Below are positions 53,901 to 62,600 of a stretch of 64,000 nt of DNA, one piece after another (positions within the stretch are counted from its first letter, which is position 1; each line of letters begins with the position of its first letter). This stretch comes from an uncultured Clostridia bacterium (GTDB lineage: Bacteria; Bacillota; Clostridia; Saccharofermentanales; Saccharofermentanaceae). Under the pieces are notes generated by a model, which saw nothing but the letters and a program-made list of their open reading frames with translations, had not been told where the DNA came from and did not search any database. The position numbers and the translations under genes were made by a program. Where the stretch lies: contig CAMJPC010000004.1 in assembly GCA_946407705.1 (NCBI GenBank), forward strand, positions 124,001 to 188,000. Reading direction: 5' to 3'.

Positions 53901-54399
53901 GATACAGCTTCCTTTGTATACCAAGGCTCTTTGTTCGGGATACGGAATTAATCCGCTGAACAGTGATTACGGTTACTTCAATGTGGGACTTAAGAATAAG
54001 TCGAATGCAGGACCTCTGAAGTTTGAGCCTTCAATGTCAAAGTACACACCCGAAGAGATCAAGCTTTCCATCGACTATGCGGATTTCATTGTTAAGCGTT
54101 CCGTAAGGGATATCCAGGCCGGTAAAGCAGACGGTCTTGTCAGTCCTGATGTTTCACGTTGCGATTATTGTCCTTATGGCGGCGCTTGCGGCAACATTCC
54201 TTCAAGGCCTTTAAACAGGATCGGCAACTTAAAGCCGTGTGATGCTTATGAAGATGTGTTGAAAGAGACTGCGGCAAAAAGCGGAAACGATCCGTACCAA
54301 AAGGACGGAAAGGTCAAGTATCAGGCCATGAATGAGGTTTACACGACAATGATGCAAGGAACCCTTGATAATGAGAATAACGACGGAGGTGAAGAATAA
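50962..54399 (+). CDS. addB: AddB-like subunit of AddAB helicase-nuclease
   Basis: Partner of AddA in double-strand-break end processing. The 1145 residues keep the C-terminal nuclease (IDYKSG, Asp962 and Lys964) and the four Fe-S cysteines (777, 1067, 1070, 1076; CDYCPYGGAC). The N-terminal Walker A loop expected near residue 8-15 (GxSGSGKT) is absent; the segment reads YDGIDCITPS. An in-frame TAA lies just upstream, so no longer N-terminus exists. gaggaaaa precedes the ATG. Its stop overlaps the addA start. Confidence 0.9.
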   Translation: MINVFRYDGIDCITPSIIRKELGRKDSREIVFIVPEFAKAQIEREIIDQLGDECRERNAYIRSEDLPISVSSSFVSGDVLSFITLSSAILDAAGYDYSGAGSDVALRCAVYSVLANYNKDFKTFGKLTSRFEYINMLIDLLGDFTRYGIGVAQLEEAIANSAAYSAEYKSKLEDIKLMMESIGKINDQYGLSFLKNRIEAASQVLASVTPDMLKSRRLSGLRKLLSGRFVFIGFGSGRNLTPQEYMLVNLLSEKGADINFYVLSTDKKPVSEKNLYKVGNEFSDRMKSRGAIIHDFAVEEDSRPELAGIITHFAFDEPFEGATTDKVRLSGISGADNQLGYVFSEIIKLTRNEGYRYRDIRIVCCDDDLSGRMRSNAELFGLDVFIDRRIELWSTLIPVFAETVLELPVHNYRASDVLRAMRCGLVKVPPSMTDSFDNYLRRKNITDATRLFKSSVYLKVEKDEDGNPKDKSKVTFREPYEDIKAGESVPEGEFYWKYIVQPKLMPLKKAADKIAEEKLLSRKAMLLRELLGDHRDDVEFLSKEQLEANDSEAAAALVRGYDEVMALLTLFTHEMNDVPITQRAFISLVKTDMKNRVEGTIPLKVDSIEITTPDRAFVTPCKVMFIVGAARDNFPHKKGSEGLLSTGELRNLSKSVTDCELPDKNEARSKEEFVTCCLTLGTVTDRLYMIHNADKNFTSSVFDYLQTVADPDLFVSGYNAPVLGTPRERNHTFKTSSIDSEIMDKLLVFYDTEDGEEFTREKGMHLSVTALEEFNQCHLKYMLNRILRICEREDNTDIDFKGYGTLIHKMYELGLSEIDRDDYLANAKSLLEDEALFENIVNEVFEKAIMAERVPGSINDEGETETVSREFDIETGVKLRRMFRLTFKGILNDIVKSSFIPTGFEARIGKPTTDSNGTSIDLKLENTELEEETGLKLRFYGAIDRFDFGTCKNGAEGIRVIDYKSGSKTVKRANLFNGTQIQLPLYTKALCSGYGINPLNSDYGYFNVGLKNKSNAGPLKFEPSMSKYTPEEIKLSIDYADFIVKRSVRDIQAGKADGLVSPDVSRCDYCPYGGACGNIPSRPLNRIGNLKPCDAYEDVLKETAAKSGNDPYQKDGKVKYQAMNEVYTTMMQGTLDNENNDGGEE

Positions 54400-57300
54400 T
54401 GGCACAGACTCCGTCAATTGATCAGCAGGCGATCATCGATAACAAGACCGAGAACATCCTTGTTCCGGCAGCTGCAGGATCGGGCAAGACCACGGTAATG
54501 ATCCAGAGGATCATCACAAAGATCATCGACGACTTGAAGGATGATTCGATCCCCGACAATGAGAAGCATTCTCTCGACAGCATACTCGTAGTCACTTTTA
54601 CGATCGCTGCCGCAGAACACATGCGCGAGAAGGCTGAATCTGCAATCAACGATGCGATTGCGGAAAACAAGGGAAATCCTGAACTCATTGCAAAACTCAA
54701 TCGTCAGAAGGATCTCCTTCCGAATTCGTACATTCAGACGTTTGATTCGTTCTGCGCGAGAGTAATAAGGGAGAAGGGTTATTGCGCAGCGGATTCCGAT
54801 CTCGCTGATGTATTCGATCCTGCAAACATTGTTCTGGATGAGACCGAGAAATCGATCTTAAAGAATGCTGCCGCAAAGAAAGCCGTTAAGCTGATGTATG
54901 CTTCAGCCAAGGATGAAAATGATCCTTTTATCAAGCTGACCGAGCGTTTCGGTGACGGCCGCACGGACGGTTCTCTGATAAGTGCCGCATTGGATATCTA
55001 TGACAAATTGAGAAGTCTTTCAAAGTACAGGGAACTGATACAGAAAGAAGTTGAAAGCAGAAAGGCTTTTGATGACGAAGGCAAGCTTCTTTATGCTGAC
55101 AAGATGTCTGAGATCGTCGGTGACGTAATCGATTTTCTTGTCAGGAAAAAGGCGGAACTTGAAGGCCCGAACGGATTACTTGAATATCTCGAGGCAAATC
55201 CCGAACTGCGTGTCATCACGAAGGGTAAATTGTCACCTGAAGAGGCCAATGAGATATCCAGAGACATTGTCAGACAGTACATAGACCTTATCGACAGGCA
55301 GGCTTTAAGACGAAGGAGTGAAACGGATAAAGACGGATATGAGCAGGCTTTCACTCTCATTGAGGAATGGAAAGCTCTTTATGGCAACTTCAATGTTAAG
55401 GCTATGGCCAGTAACGACAAGGCATTTGAAGACGATCCGCTCTTTTTTGAGGAATACAAACTCCAGTTTGATTCGATCAAAGCTGTTACGAATCTTGTTA
55501 TTCACGATCCTAAAGGAGCGCCGGAAAGCTATAAAGCAGCCCCGAAAGAATTGGCTGAACTGTTTGCGCTTCTTAACGATTACAGCAAAGAAGACCTTCT
55601 AGCGCTTCAGCAGGAACGTACGGAAGTTGCCGGTGCAATGGTTCAGCTGCTCATTAAGATCGATGAGTGCTATGCCGAACTTAAGACTAATGTTCACGGC
55701 ATGGATTTCTCGGATCAGGAATATGCTGCTTATGACATTCTGGACTCTGAAGATGCATCGCGTTTTTATCAGGATAAGTTTGTAGAGATATACATCGATG
55801 AATATCAGGATAATACAAGGCTCCAGGATGACATCATCAGTAAGATCTCACGCAGGGAGGGCAATGTATTCCGCGTCGGTGATGTCAAACAGAGTATCTA
55901 CAGATTCAGGCATGCGGAACCTTGGATCTTTAATGAGAAGATCGATCAGTATAAATCTGACGCTTCTCTTGGCAAGGTTCTTCCGCTGACGGAAAACTTC
56001 AGAAGCAGTCCTGAGATACTTGCTTTTGTTAACCATATTTTCGAGCAGGTAATGACAAGGGAAGCTGCAGAGATCGATTATGGACCGGATCAGAGGCTTA
56101 ATCATCCTGAAAACGGCGGTGCTGAAGAGCAGGGAGAAGCAGGTCTTCCAAAGGTCGTGATCGTTGACTCGGACGGTGCGGGCGGATTCCAGGGAATGAT
56201 TGAAGAAGTGACTGAATCTGATGAGGAGGATACTGCGGATAATCAGGAAAGTTATGAACCTTCTACCGGATCGGGTGACCCCGGAGACGGCGAGATCCAG
56301 GTGCGTGACGGCAAGATAAAGGCTCTTTGCCTTGGCGTTGAGAAAGAAGTCCGTGAGTACATGTCTCAGTTTGATCCTGAATCTTCTGATTATAAGTCAC
56401 ACTACGGTGATATCTGTGTTCTTACGACTATAAAGAGCGAGGCACAGGTTATTTCCGATTATCTTAATGATCACGGTCTGCCTTCCGCAGGAAGGATTAC
56501 TACAAGCATCTTCGGTGACCTGGATATCAGAGGCATAATAAACTGCATAGTTTGTCTCGGTAACTCTTTGAGGGACGAATACCTAGTCGGAATGCTTCTT
56601 GCGCCGTATAAGAATACCAACTTCAGCGTTAATGAACTTGCTATTGTTCAGGCGTTTATTGCCGAAAACGATCCGGGCAGCAGGAAGGATTATCTTTTCA
56701 ATAAGATCAAGAGATTTTCAGAACTCAGTAAAGATGAGCTCGGCTTAAGATTCAAGGCGTTTGTCGACTGGTTCGAGAATCTCAGGATGAAGGCGATGAC
56801 TTGTGATATCGACGAGATAATCGAACTGATCTACAAGAGAACTGATATTAAAGCTACAGTTGCCAATAAAGAAGGTGACTTCGATAAATTGATGATCTTC
56901 AAGGATTGGATGAGCCAAAACTTCAAGAGATTCGGTTGCGATATTTCAGGCGTGGCCGAAGAACTTGAGAACATGAGGATCCAGATCGATACTGCGGCTA
57001 TTGAGACCGGAAAACCTGAGCAGAACTGCATCACCTGCATGAACTTCCATAAGAGTAAGGGACTTGAGTATCCGTTTATTATCTTTGCTCTTAAAGACCG
57101 CGGCAAGAAAGAATCAATTCCTAATGCCGGCTATGATCCGAAGTTCGGATTTATCTTTGAAGATTATAATGCCGAACAGGTTACGAGACATAAGTCGCTT
57201 GATCAGATGATCTACAGATTTGACAACATCCTTGCTGAAAATGCTGAGGTACTGCGAGATCTGTATGTAACGCTTACCCGTGCCAAGACAAGGCTTTCCG

Positions 57301-58406
57301 TTGTCACATATGATTCTGCGGAGAAACCCAATCAGGCCATTGAGAAGGCATCCGTTGTTGCCGCCCAATCAAGCGGAAACACTTTTAAGAGGCTTGACTG
57401 GCTTATCAGCGGACGCACCATGTGCTGTGACTTGTTCATGTGTCTTATGCGTACCGATTCTGATGAGGCATCAAAGATAAGAGGAGTCTACGGCATAAAC
57501 GTTAAAGAACGTCTCGGTTTCAAGGCTTGTACCAAAAAGAACAATCAGAATCCGGGATTCCTTACCGGAAACAAAGGTTATACAGTTGAAATCTTCAATA
57601 AAGATGCGGCTGCCGCTTTGGATGAGGCATCTGAAAAACGTTTGATCGAACATTCTGAATCTGAAGACAAGAAAGCACCTTCCGATGATCTCTTTGACAG
57701 TGAGGGTAACATCAACTTCATGCCTTATGAGTATGAGCTTGAGACACAGATTCCCTTCAAAGTTTCCGTAACCGGAATCAAGCATGGAAATCTTGAGGAG
57801 ACAAGGCATGTGGATCTCGAAGTGCCTTCACTTTCTGATTTCGATAATTTCGGAAGCGGTAAACTTACTGCGGCTTCTAAGGGTACGATCCTTCATAAGA
57901 TCATGCGGTTTATCGATACATCAAGATTGAGAGAGGATCCCGGTTCGTTTGATGCTGAGATAGATCTGCTCATAAGTGACAGGATATTTGCGGAGTACAG
58001 CGATGCAAATATCAGGGATGTGGCGGCAGAATTCAAGAACGGAATTCTCTCGTTTGCTTCGAGCGATATCTGCAGTGCAGCCGATGAGGCTGATCTGAAC
58101 GGGAAGGCAGACAGGGAAAAGCACCTGGTATTTGCTGTTCCTGCCGTGGAGGAGACAAGCAGAGACGTAGCGCTTGTACAGGGAATAATCGACCTGGTAT
58201 ATGAGACTGAATCCGGATGGGTTGTAGTCGATTATAAGACCGACAGATTCGGTGAAAAGGATACAAAGGAAGAACGGGCAGAGCAGGCTAAGAAGAAGCA
58301 TGCTTTCCAGCTTGATTCTTATTCTGCGGCTTATGAAGCTGCAGGAAGAAAGGTATCCGGGAAATACCTTTATCTGGTCAGATACGGAGAGTTTGTCGAG
58401 GTTTAA
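54399..58406 (+). CDS. addA: AddA subunit of AddAB helicase-nuclease
   Basis: UvrD-type helicase and nuclease that resects double-strand breaks for RecA. The 1335 residues carry Walker A AAGSGKTT (GSGKT 27-31), motif II IYIDEYQDN, RVGDVKQSIYRFR, the VTLTRAKTRL motif and a C-terminal RecB-type nuclease with VVDYKTDRF (Asp1278, Lys1280). A Glu/Asp/Gly-rich insert near residue 600 is unusual. It overlaps addB by one base (TAATG) and the convergent yfcE gene by four bases. Confidence 0.96.
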   Translation: MAQTPSIDQQAIIDNKTENILVPAAAGSGKTTVMIQRIITKIIDDLKDDSIPDNEKHSLDSILVVTFTIAAAEHMREKAESAINDAIAENKGNPELIAKLNRQKDLLPNSYIQTFDSFCARVIREKGYCAADSDLADVFDPANIVLDETEKSILKNAAAKKAVKLMYASAKDENDPFIKLTERFGDGRTDGSLISAALDIYDKLRSLSKYRELIQKEVESRKAFDDEGKLLYADKMSEIVGDVIDFLVRKKAELEGPNGLLEYLEANPELRVITKGKLSPEEANEISRDIVRQYIDLIDRQALRRRSETDKDGYEQAFTLIEEWKALYGNFNVKAMASNDKAFEDDPLFFEEYKLQFDSIKAVTNLVIHDPKGAPESYKAAPKELAELFALLNDYSKEDLLALQQERTEVAGAMVQLLIKIDECYAELKTNVHGMDFSDQEYAAYDILDSEDASRFYQDKFVEIYIDEYQDNTRLQDDIISKISRREGNVFRVGDVKQSIYRFRHAEPWIFNEKIDQYKSDASLGKVLPLTENFRSSPEILAFVNHIFEQVMTREAAEIDYGPDQRLNHPENGGAEEQGEAGLPKVVIVDSDGAGGFQGMIEEVTESDEEDTADNQESYEPSTGSGDPGDGEIQVRDGKIKALCLGVEKEVREYMSQFDPESSDYKSHYGDICVLTTIKSEAQVISDYLNDHGLPSAGRITTSIFGDLDIRGIINCIVCLGNSLRDEYLVGMLLAPYKNTNFSVNELAIVQAFIAENDPGSRKDYLFNKIKRFSELSKDELGLRFKAFVDWFENLRMKAMTCDIDEIIELIYKRTDIKATVANKEGDFDKLMIFKDWMSQNFKRFGCDISGVAEELENMRIQIDTAAIETGKPEQNCITCMNFHKSKGLEYPFIIFALKDRGKKESIPNAGYDPKFGFIFEDYNAEQVTRHKSLDQMIYRFDNILAENAEVLRDLYVTLTRAKTRLSVVTYDSAEKPNQAIEKASVVAAQSSGNTFKRLDWLISGRTMCCDLFMCLMRTDSDEASKIRGVYGINVKERLGFKACTKKNNQNPGFLTGNKGYTVEIFNKDAAAALDEASEKRLIEHSESEDKKAPSDDLFDSEGNINFMPYEYELETQIPFKVSVTGIKHGNLEETRHVDLEVPSLSDFDNFGSGKLTAASKGTILHKIMRFIDTSRLREDPGSFDAEIDLLISDRIFAEYSDANIRDVAAEFKNGILSFASSDICSAADEADLNGKADREKHLVFAVPAVEETSRDVALVQGIIDLVYETESGWVVVDYKTDRFGEKDTKEERAEQAKKKHAFQLDSYSAAYEAAGRKVSGKYLYLVRYGEFVEV

Positions 58407-58936
58407 AAGGCTTTGAGCTCTGCAATACCGTCTTCGATTATTATGTAAGACGGTTTGGTGTTTTCTTTCGGAATGGAAGGCGAACCCGGATTCATGTATC
58501 TGACAGATACTCCGGTAATGTCATCACATATCTCCTTATCGCAGGCAACATGTGTATGACCTGCAAGAAGAACTGAACCGGAGGGAAGTGAAGCCGGGAG
58601 CTTGTCAGGTCCGATGTTATGCCCGTGGGTTGCAAAAAACGTGGTTTCTCCTGAAACCAGGTAGATATAGTCAGCCATGATCGGGAACTTGAGAACCATC
58701 TGATCAACTTCAGTATCACAGTTTCCGCGGACTGCGAGAATGCTTGATGACATCGGATTAAGAAGAGAAATGACCTTCTTGGGCTCATAGTGAGCAGGAA
58801 GATCGTTTCTGGGACCGTGATAGAGAATATCTCCCAAAAGAACGAGTTTGTCTGCTTTCTCATTGCTGAAAGCTTCGATTACGCGTTCTGTCCAATATGA
58901 ATCACCGTGAAGGTCTGATGCTACTAGAAATCTCAC
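58403..58936 (-). CDS. YfcE family metallophosphoesterase
   Basis: Phosphodiesterase of 177 residues. All metal-binding blocks are present: ASDLHGD, LLGDILYHGPRND, AVRGNCDTEVD, FATHGHN and LAGHTHV. The physiological substrate of this family is not known. It is co-transcribed with tadA: the ATG overlaps the tadA stop by four bases. Its own end overlaps addA on the other strand. Confidence 0.92.
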   Translation of the reverse strand: MRFLVASDLHGDSYWTERVIEAFSNEKADKLVLLGDILYHGPRNDLPAHYEPKKVISLLNPMSSSILAVRGNCDTEVDQMVLKFPIMADYIYLVSGETTFFATHGHNIGPDKLPASLPSGSVLLAGHTHVACDKEICDDITGVSVRYMNPGSPSIPKENTKPSYIIIEDGIAELKAF

Positions 58937-59472
58937 AGGAGTTCTCCTTTGTACTTTTTCTTCTTGCCGGCATCACGCTTCCTGATATTACGGAAAAAGT
59001 CGAGCATCATTTTCGAGCATTCGGGCTCCAAGAGACCGCCTTCGAACTCGACCTTGTGGTTATGGCCGTGAGAAACCTCGAAAATGTCATTGCATGAGAC
59101 TACTGCACCGCTTTTAGGTTCATAAGCACCGAAATAGACTTTGCGGATCCTTGACTGGATAAGAGCACCTGCACACATGGTACAAGGTTCGAGCGTTACA
59201 TACATATCGCAGTTTTCGAGACGCCAGTCGCCAAGTTTTTTGCAGGCTTTGTCTATGGCTAAGACTTCAGCGTGGGCGAGCGAATTGCCTCTGGTAAGTC
59301 TCAGGTTGTGAGCTCTGACGAAGACTTTTCCGTCCTTTACGATAATACAGCCGATAGGACATTCACCGAGTTCGATTGCTTTCTCGGCTTCCTTGATCGC
59401 TTCAAGCATAAACTGCTCGTCAGTGTTTGACGGCTTGAGATCCGGGAAAAGTTTTGATTTACGTGATGGCAT
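58933..59472 (-). CDS. tadA: tRNA-specific adenosine deaminase (A34 to inosine)
   Basis: Converts the wobble adenosine of tRNA-Arg(ACG) to inosine. The 179 residues carry the zinc site HAE at 67-69 and PCTMC at 96-100, with the proton-shuttling Glu69. I start at the ATG at 59472. A GTG at 59487 lies upstream of the predicted -10 box and is unlikely. No ribosome site is visible at either start. Operon with yfcE. Confidence 0.93.
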   Translation of the reverse strand: MPSRKSKLFPDLKPSNTDEQFMLEAIKEAEKAIELGECPIGCIIVKDGKVFVRAHNLRLTRGNSLAHAEVLAIDKACKKLGDWRLENCDMYVTLEPCTMCAGALIQSRIRKVYFGAYEPKSGAVVSCNDIFEVSHGHNHKVEFEGGLLEPECSKMMLDFFRNIRKRDAGKKKKYKGELL

Positions 59473-59478
59473 GAGGAA

Positions 59479-59507
59479 AGAATACACTAATGCGGAAATC
59501 GTTTCAA
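59479..59507 (-). promoter_or_regulatory. tadA promoter, possibly giving a leaderless mRNA
   Basis: On the minus strand TTGAAA (59502-59507) and TATTCT (59479-59484) are 17 bases apart. The -10 ends six bases before the ATG, so transcription would start at or next to the start codon. Confidence 0.5.
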
Positions 59508-59522
59508 ATGAACAGATTACTA

Positions 59523-59552
59523 TTTAAAATATATGCGTGCTGGATGTATAAT
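59523..59552 (+). promoter_or_regulatory. Possible promoter of the surface-protein gene
   Basis: TATAAT at 59547-59552 with TTTAAA 18 bases upstream at 59523. About 60 bases before the start codon. Confidence 0.4.
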
Positions 59553-59612
59553 AAACAATTAATATAAATAGTGGATAGATAGGCACTTTAGCGTGTTAAA
59601 GGAGTCGTTTAT

Positions 59613-62600
59613 ATGAAAATCAAGCGTTTGACTGCTTTTTTGGTCAGCATGGCCATGATCATCGGCATGATGCCGACAATCGTTTCCGCGAATACTATAG
59701 TTTTTGAGTCTGAGGAGCCCGCAATGGAGGAGACTTCCGAGACTAAGAAGCCTGAGAGCAGCAAACCGAAGGCAACAGAGCCTTCAAAGCCCAAGGAAAC
59801 TAAACCCGCAGAGACTAAGGCTGCTGAGCCTGCTGAATCCAAGGAAACCAAACCGGCTGAGACCAAGGCTTCCGAACCGGCTGAATCTAAGGAGACAAAG
59901 CCTGCCGAGACCAAGGCGGAAGATCCTTCTGAACCCTCGAAGACGGAACCCTCCGAGACTAAGGCAACTGAGCCTGCTGAGAGTAAGGACACTCAGCCCT
60001 CTGAAACAAAGGAAACTGAGACTTCCGAATCTAAAGAAACTGAACCTTCTGATACTAAGGGATCCGAACCTGCTGAAAGCAAGGATACTCAGCCCGCTGA
60101 AACAACGGAAACAGAGAATTCCGAATCTAAGGAGACCGAACCTGCCGCAACTAAGGAGACTGAACCTTCAGAGTCCGGTGAAACCGAGCCTTCCGAATCT
60201 TCCGGAGATGAGAAAACTGAGGCTGATAAAGATGAGGGTGACGATTATGCTGAAGGCAAGTTTCCTGATTATATCTCCCGGTTTTCCGGTCCATCAGATA
60301 ATGATGCCCTGTTTAACCGCTATGCAGAAAGCAAACTTTATCCGCGTTCGATTACTCGCCGCAGATCGAATTCTTGTGGCGATCAATTGTCCGGATTGAC
60401 TAAGACCATTTATGATCAGTCTATTAATCAGATCAAGAAAATTGCAAACGGAGAGCGTGAATCTGCTTATGTTTTGATCGATTTGTCAAACTGCTCTAAT
60501 GAGGAGAAATATTGGTCAAAATCACAGCTTGGTGTTAATACGATAGTTTCGGGCGGAAAAATTACTATAGAGGCTGAAAATGCAGTTAGTAATGAGTTTA
60601 GAAAACTTCATAACGCATTATTAAACGACCTGCCTTATGAGATGTATTGGCATGATAAGACCGGCACAGGTGGCATGGGAGTCGCGGGTTTTTGGTATAG
60701 TGCCGATAATACCAAAGGTGTTACTTCAAGAGATCCAACGTTTTTACTTGTCTTTTATGTTGCGGGTGCATATGCAAAAGGTCCGGCTGATGAGGATGGA
60801 AGGTACACAGACATTGACAACACGAAGATTAGTAAAGTGAATCATGCAGTCAATAAAGCTAAATCTATCGTAAGCAATGCCAAGGCGAAGAGTGATTACG
60901 ATAAATTGAAATATTATCATAATCAGATTTGCGCCATGGTTACATATGACCATGATGCTGTTGATAACAACAGAGATTATGGAGACCCGTGGCAGCTGAT
61001 ATCGGCTTTTGATGATGATCCTTCGACCGATATAGTATGTGAAGGCTATTCCAAAGCATTTAAGTATTTGTGTGATCTTACGGTTTTTAACCGGAATATC
61101 ACATGTTTAACCGTATCAGGTGATTGCGGCGGCGGCCATATGTGGAATGTCGTGAAGATGCCTGACGGCAAGAACTATCTGGTTGATGTCACGAATGATG
61201 ATTATGGATGTGTCGGCTATCCTAATAAGCTCTTTTTGCGGGGTTACAAATCCGGAAGCTACCCGAAATATAGTTTTAATTGTTTACTGAGTAACGGTAA
61301 TCCGATGACATATATCTATGATAAAGATACACTTTTATCCTTTACCAAAGCGGAACTGACGATTTCCAGTACGGATTATGTTGATACAAGTGTGGTTGTT
61401 GCCAGTGGAAAATGCGGCGATAACCTTAATTGGTCTTTGAATGATGAAGGCATTCTGACCATTACCGGTTCAGGTGCAATGTATGACTGGGACAGCACGA
61501 CGATTCCCTGGCTCAGTCATGTAAGCAAGATCAAGATGGTTGTTTTACCTGACGGAGTTACTACTATCGGAAATTATGCATTCTCCGGTTGCGCTAATCT
61601 CTTTGAGATCTCGATCCCTAGCGGTGTAACCAAGATAGGCGAATATGCTTTCAGCGGATGCATAGGCATTGCTGATATTGCTCTCCCGGCAAATCTCATA
61701 TCTGTCGGAGCAAGTGCTTTCAGAGGCTGCACAGGTATTAAGAGCATGACGATTCCCAACGGTATTACCGTGATTCCCGACGGTCTTTTCTATGCTTGTG
61801 TGAACCTTACAGAGGTAGCGCTCTCTGATGGTGTTATTTCTATAGGCAATAATGCGTTCTATAACTGTCCGAATCTTACGGGATTCACGATGCCTTCCGG
61901 TATAAATGCAGTGGGTGGCGGAGCTTTTTATAACTGCAGCAAGCTTTCAAAGATCTCGTTTGCTGACAAAAACGTTTCTATCGGTGCTGATGCGTTTAGA
62001 GGCTGCTCCGGACTTACTTTTGTTTTGATCAGACCCGGATCATACAGTACAACCGCTTTCCCGAACATTAATGCAGGCATATTCCATTATTACTATGATT
62101 TGACATACGCTAATGACGGCCTCGGATCCGTCAGCGGACAGAACAGAACTTATGGAACGGATGTGATTGAGTTAGGTTTTGCACCTGCTGCGCACTATGA
62201 GTTCTTAAAAGTAACATGGACTTCCGGAAGCAAAACAGTAGAACTCAAGGCAAACGAGAACGGCAAGTACGTCATGCCGGATGTAACCTCATCTGCGACG
62301 AGTGCCACCATAAAAGCATATTTCACATTCAGCAGTGCTTCAGGCCAGATAAACGAAAACCTGAGCTGGTCGCTGGATAAGCAGGGTAATCTCGTCATTA
62401 CAGGTACCGGAGCCATGCCTGATTGGACATCTGCTAGTGTTGTCCCCTGGAATGAATTCAGAGCTTACATTAAGGTTGTTATGATCTCCGATGCTATAAC
62501 AACGATTGGTGATTATGCGTTCTGCAATTGTCCCGGAATTACAAGCGTAGCCGTTTCCAACAATGTCACTTCGATCGGCAAGAATGCGTTTGCGAATTGC

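Noticed and set aside
59609..59992. Minus-strand frame of 127 codons with Ser/Ala/Gly/Val repeats
   Set aside because: It is the mirror of the Glu/Thr/Lys/Pro repeats of the surface-protein stalk on the plus strand, with no start signal of its own.
59740..60230. CRISPR-like repeats
   Set aside because: The repeats are in-frame coding units of variable sequence without unique spacers or cas genes.
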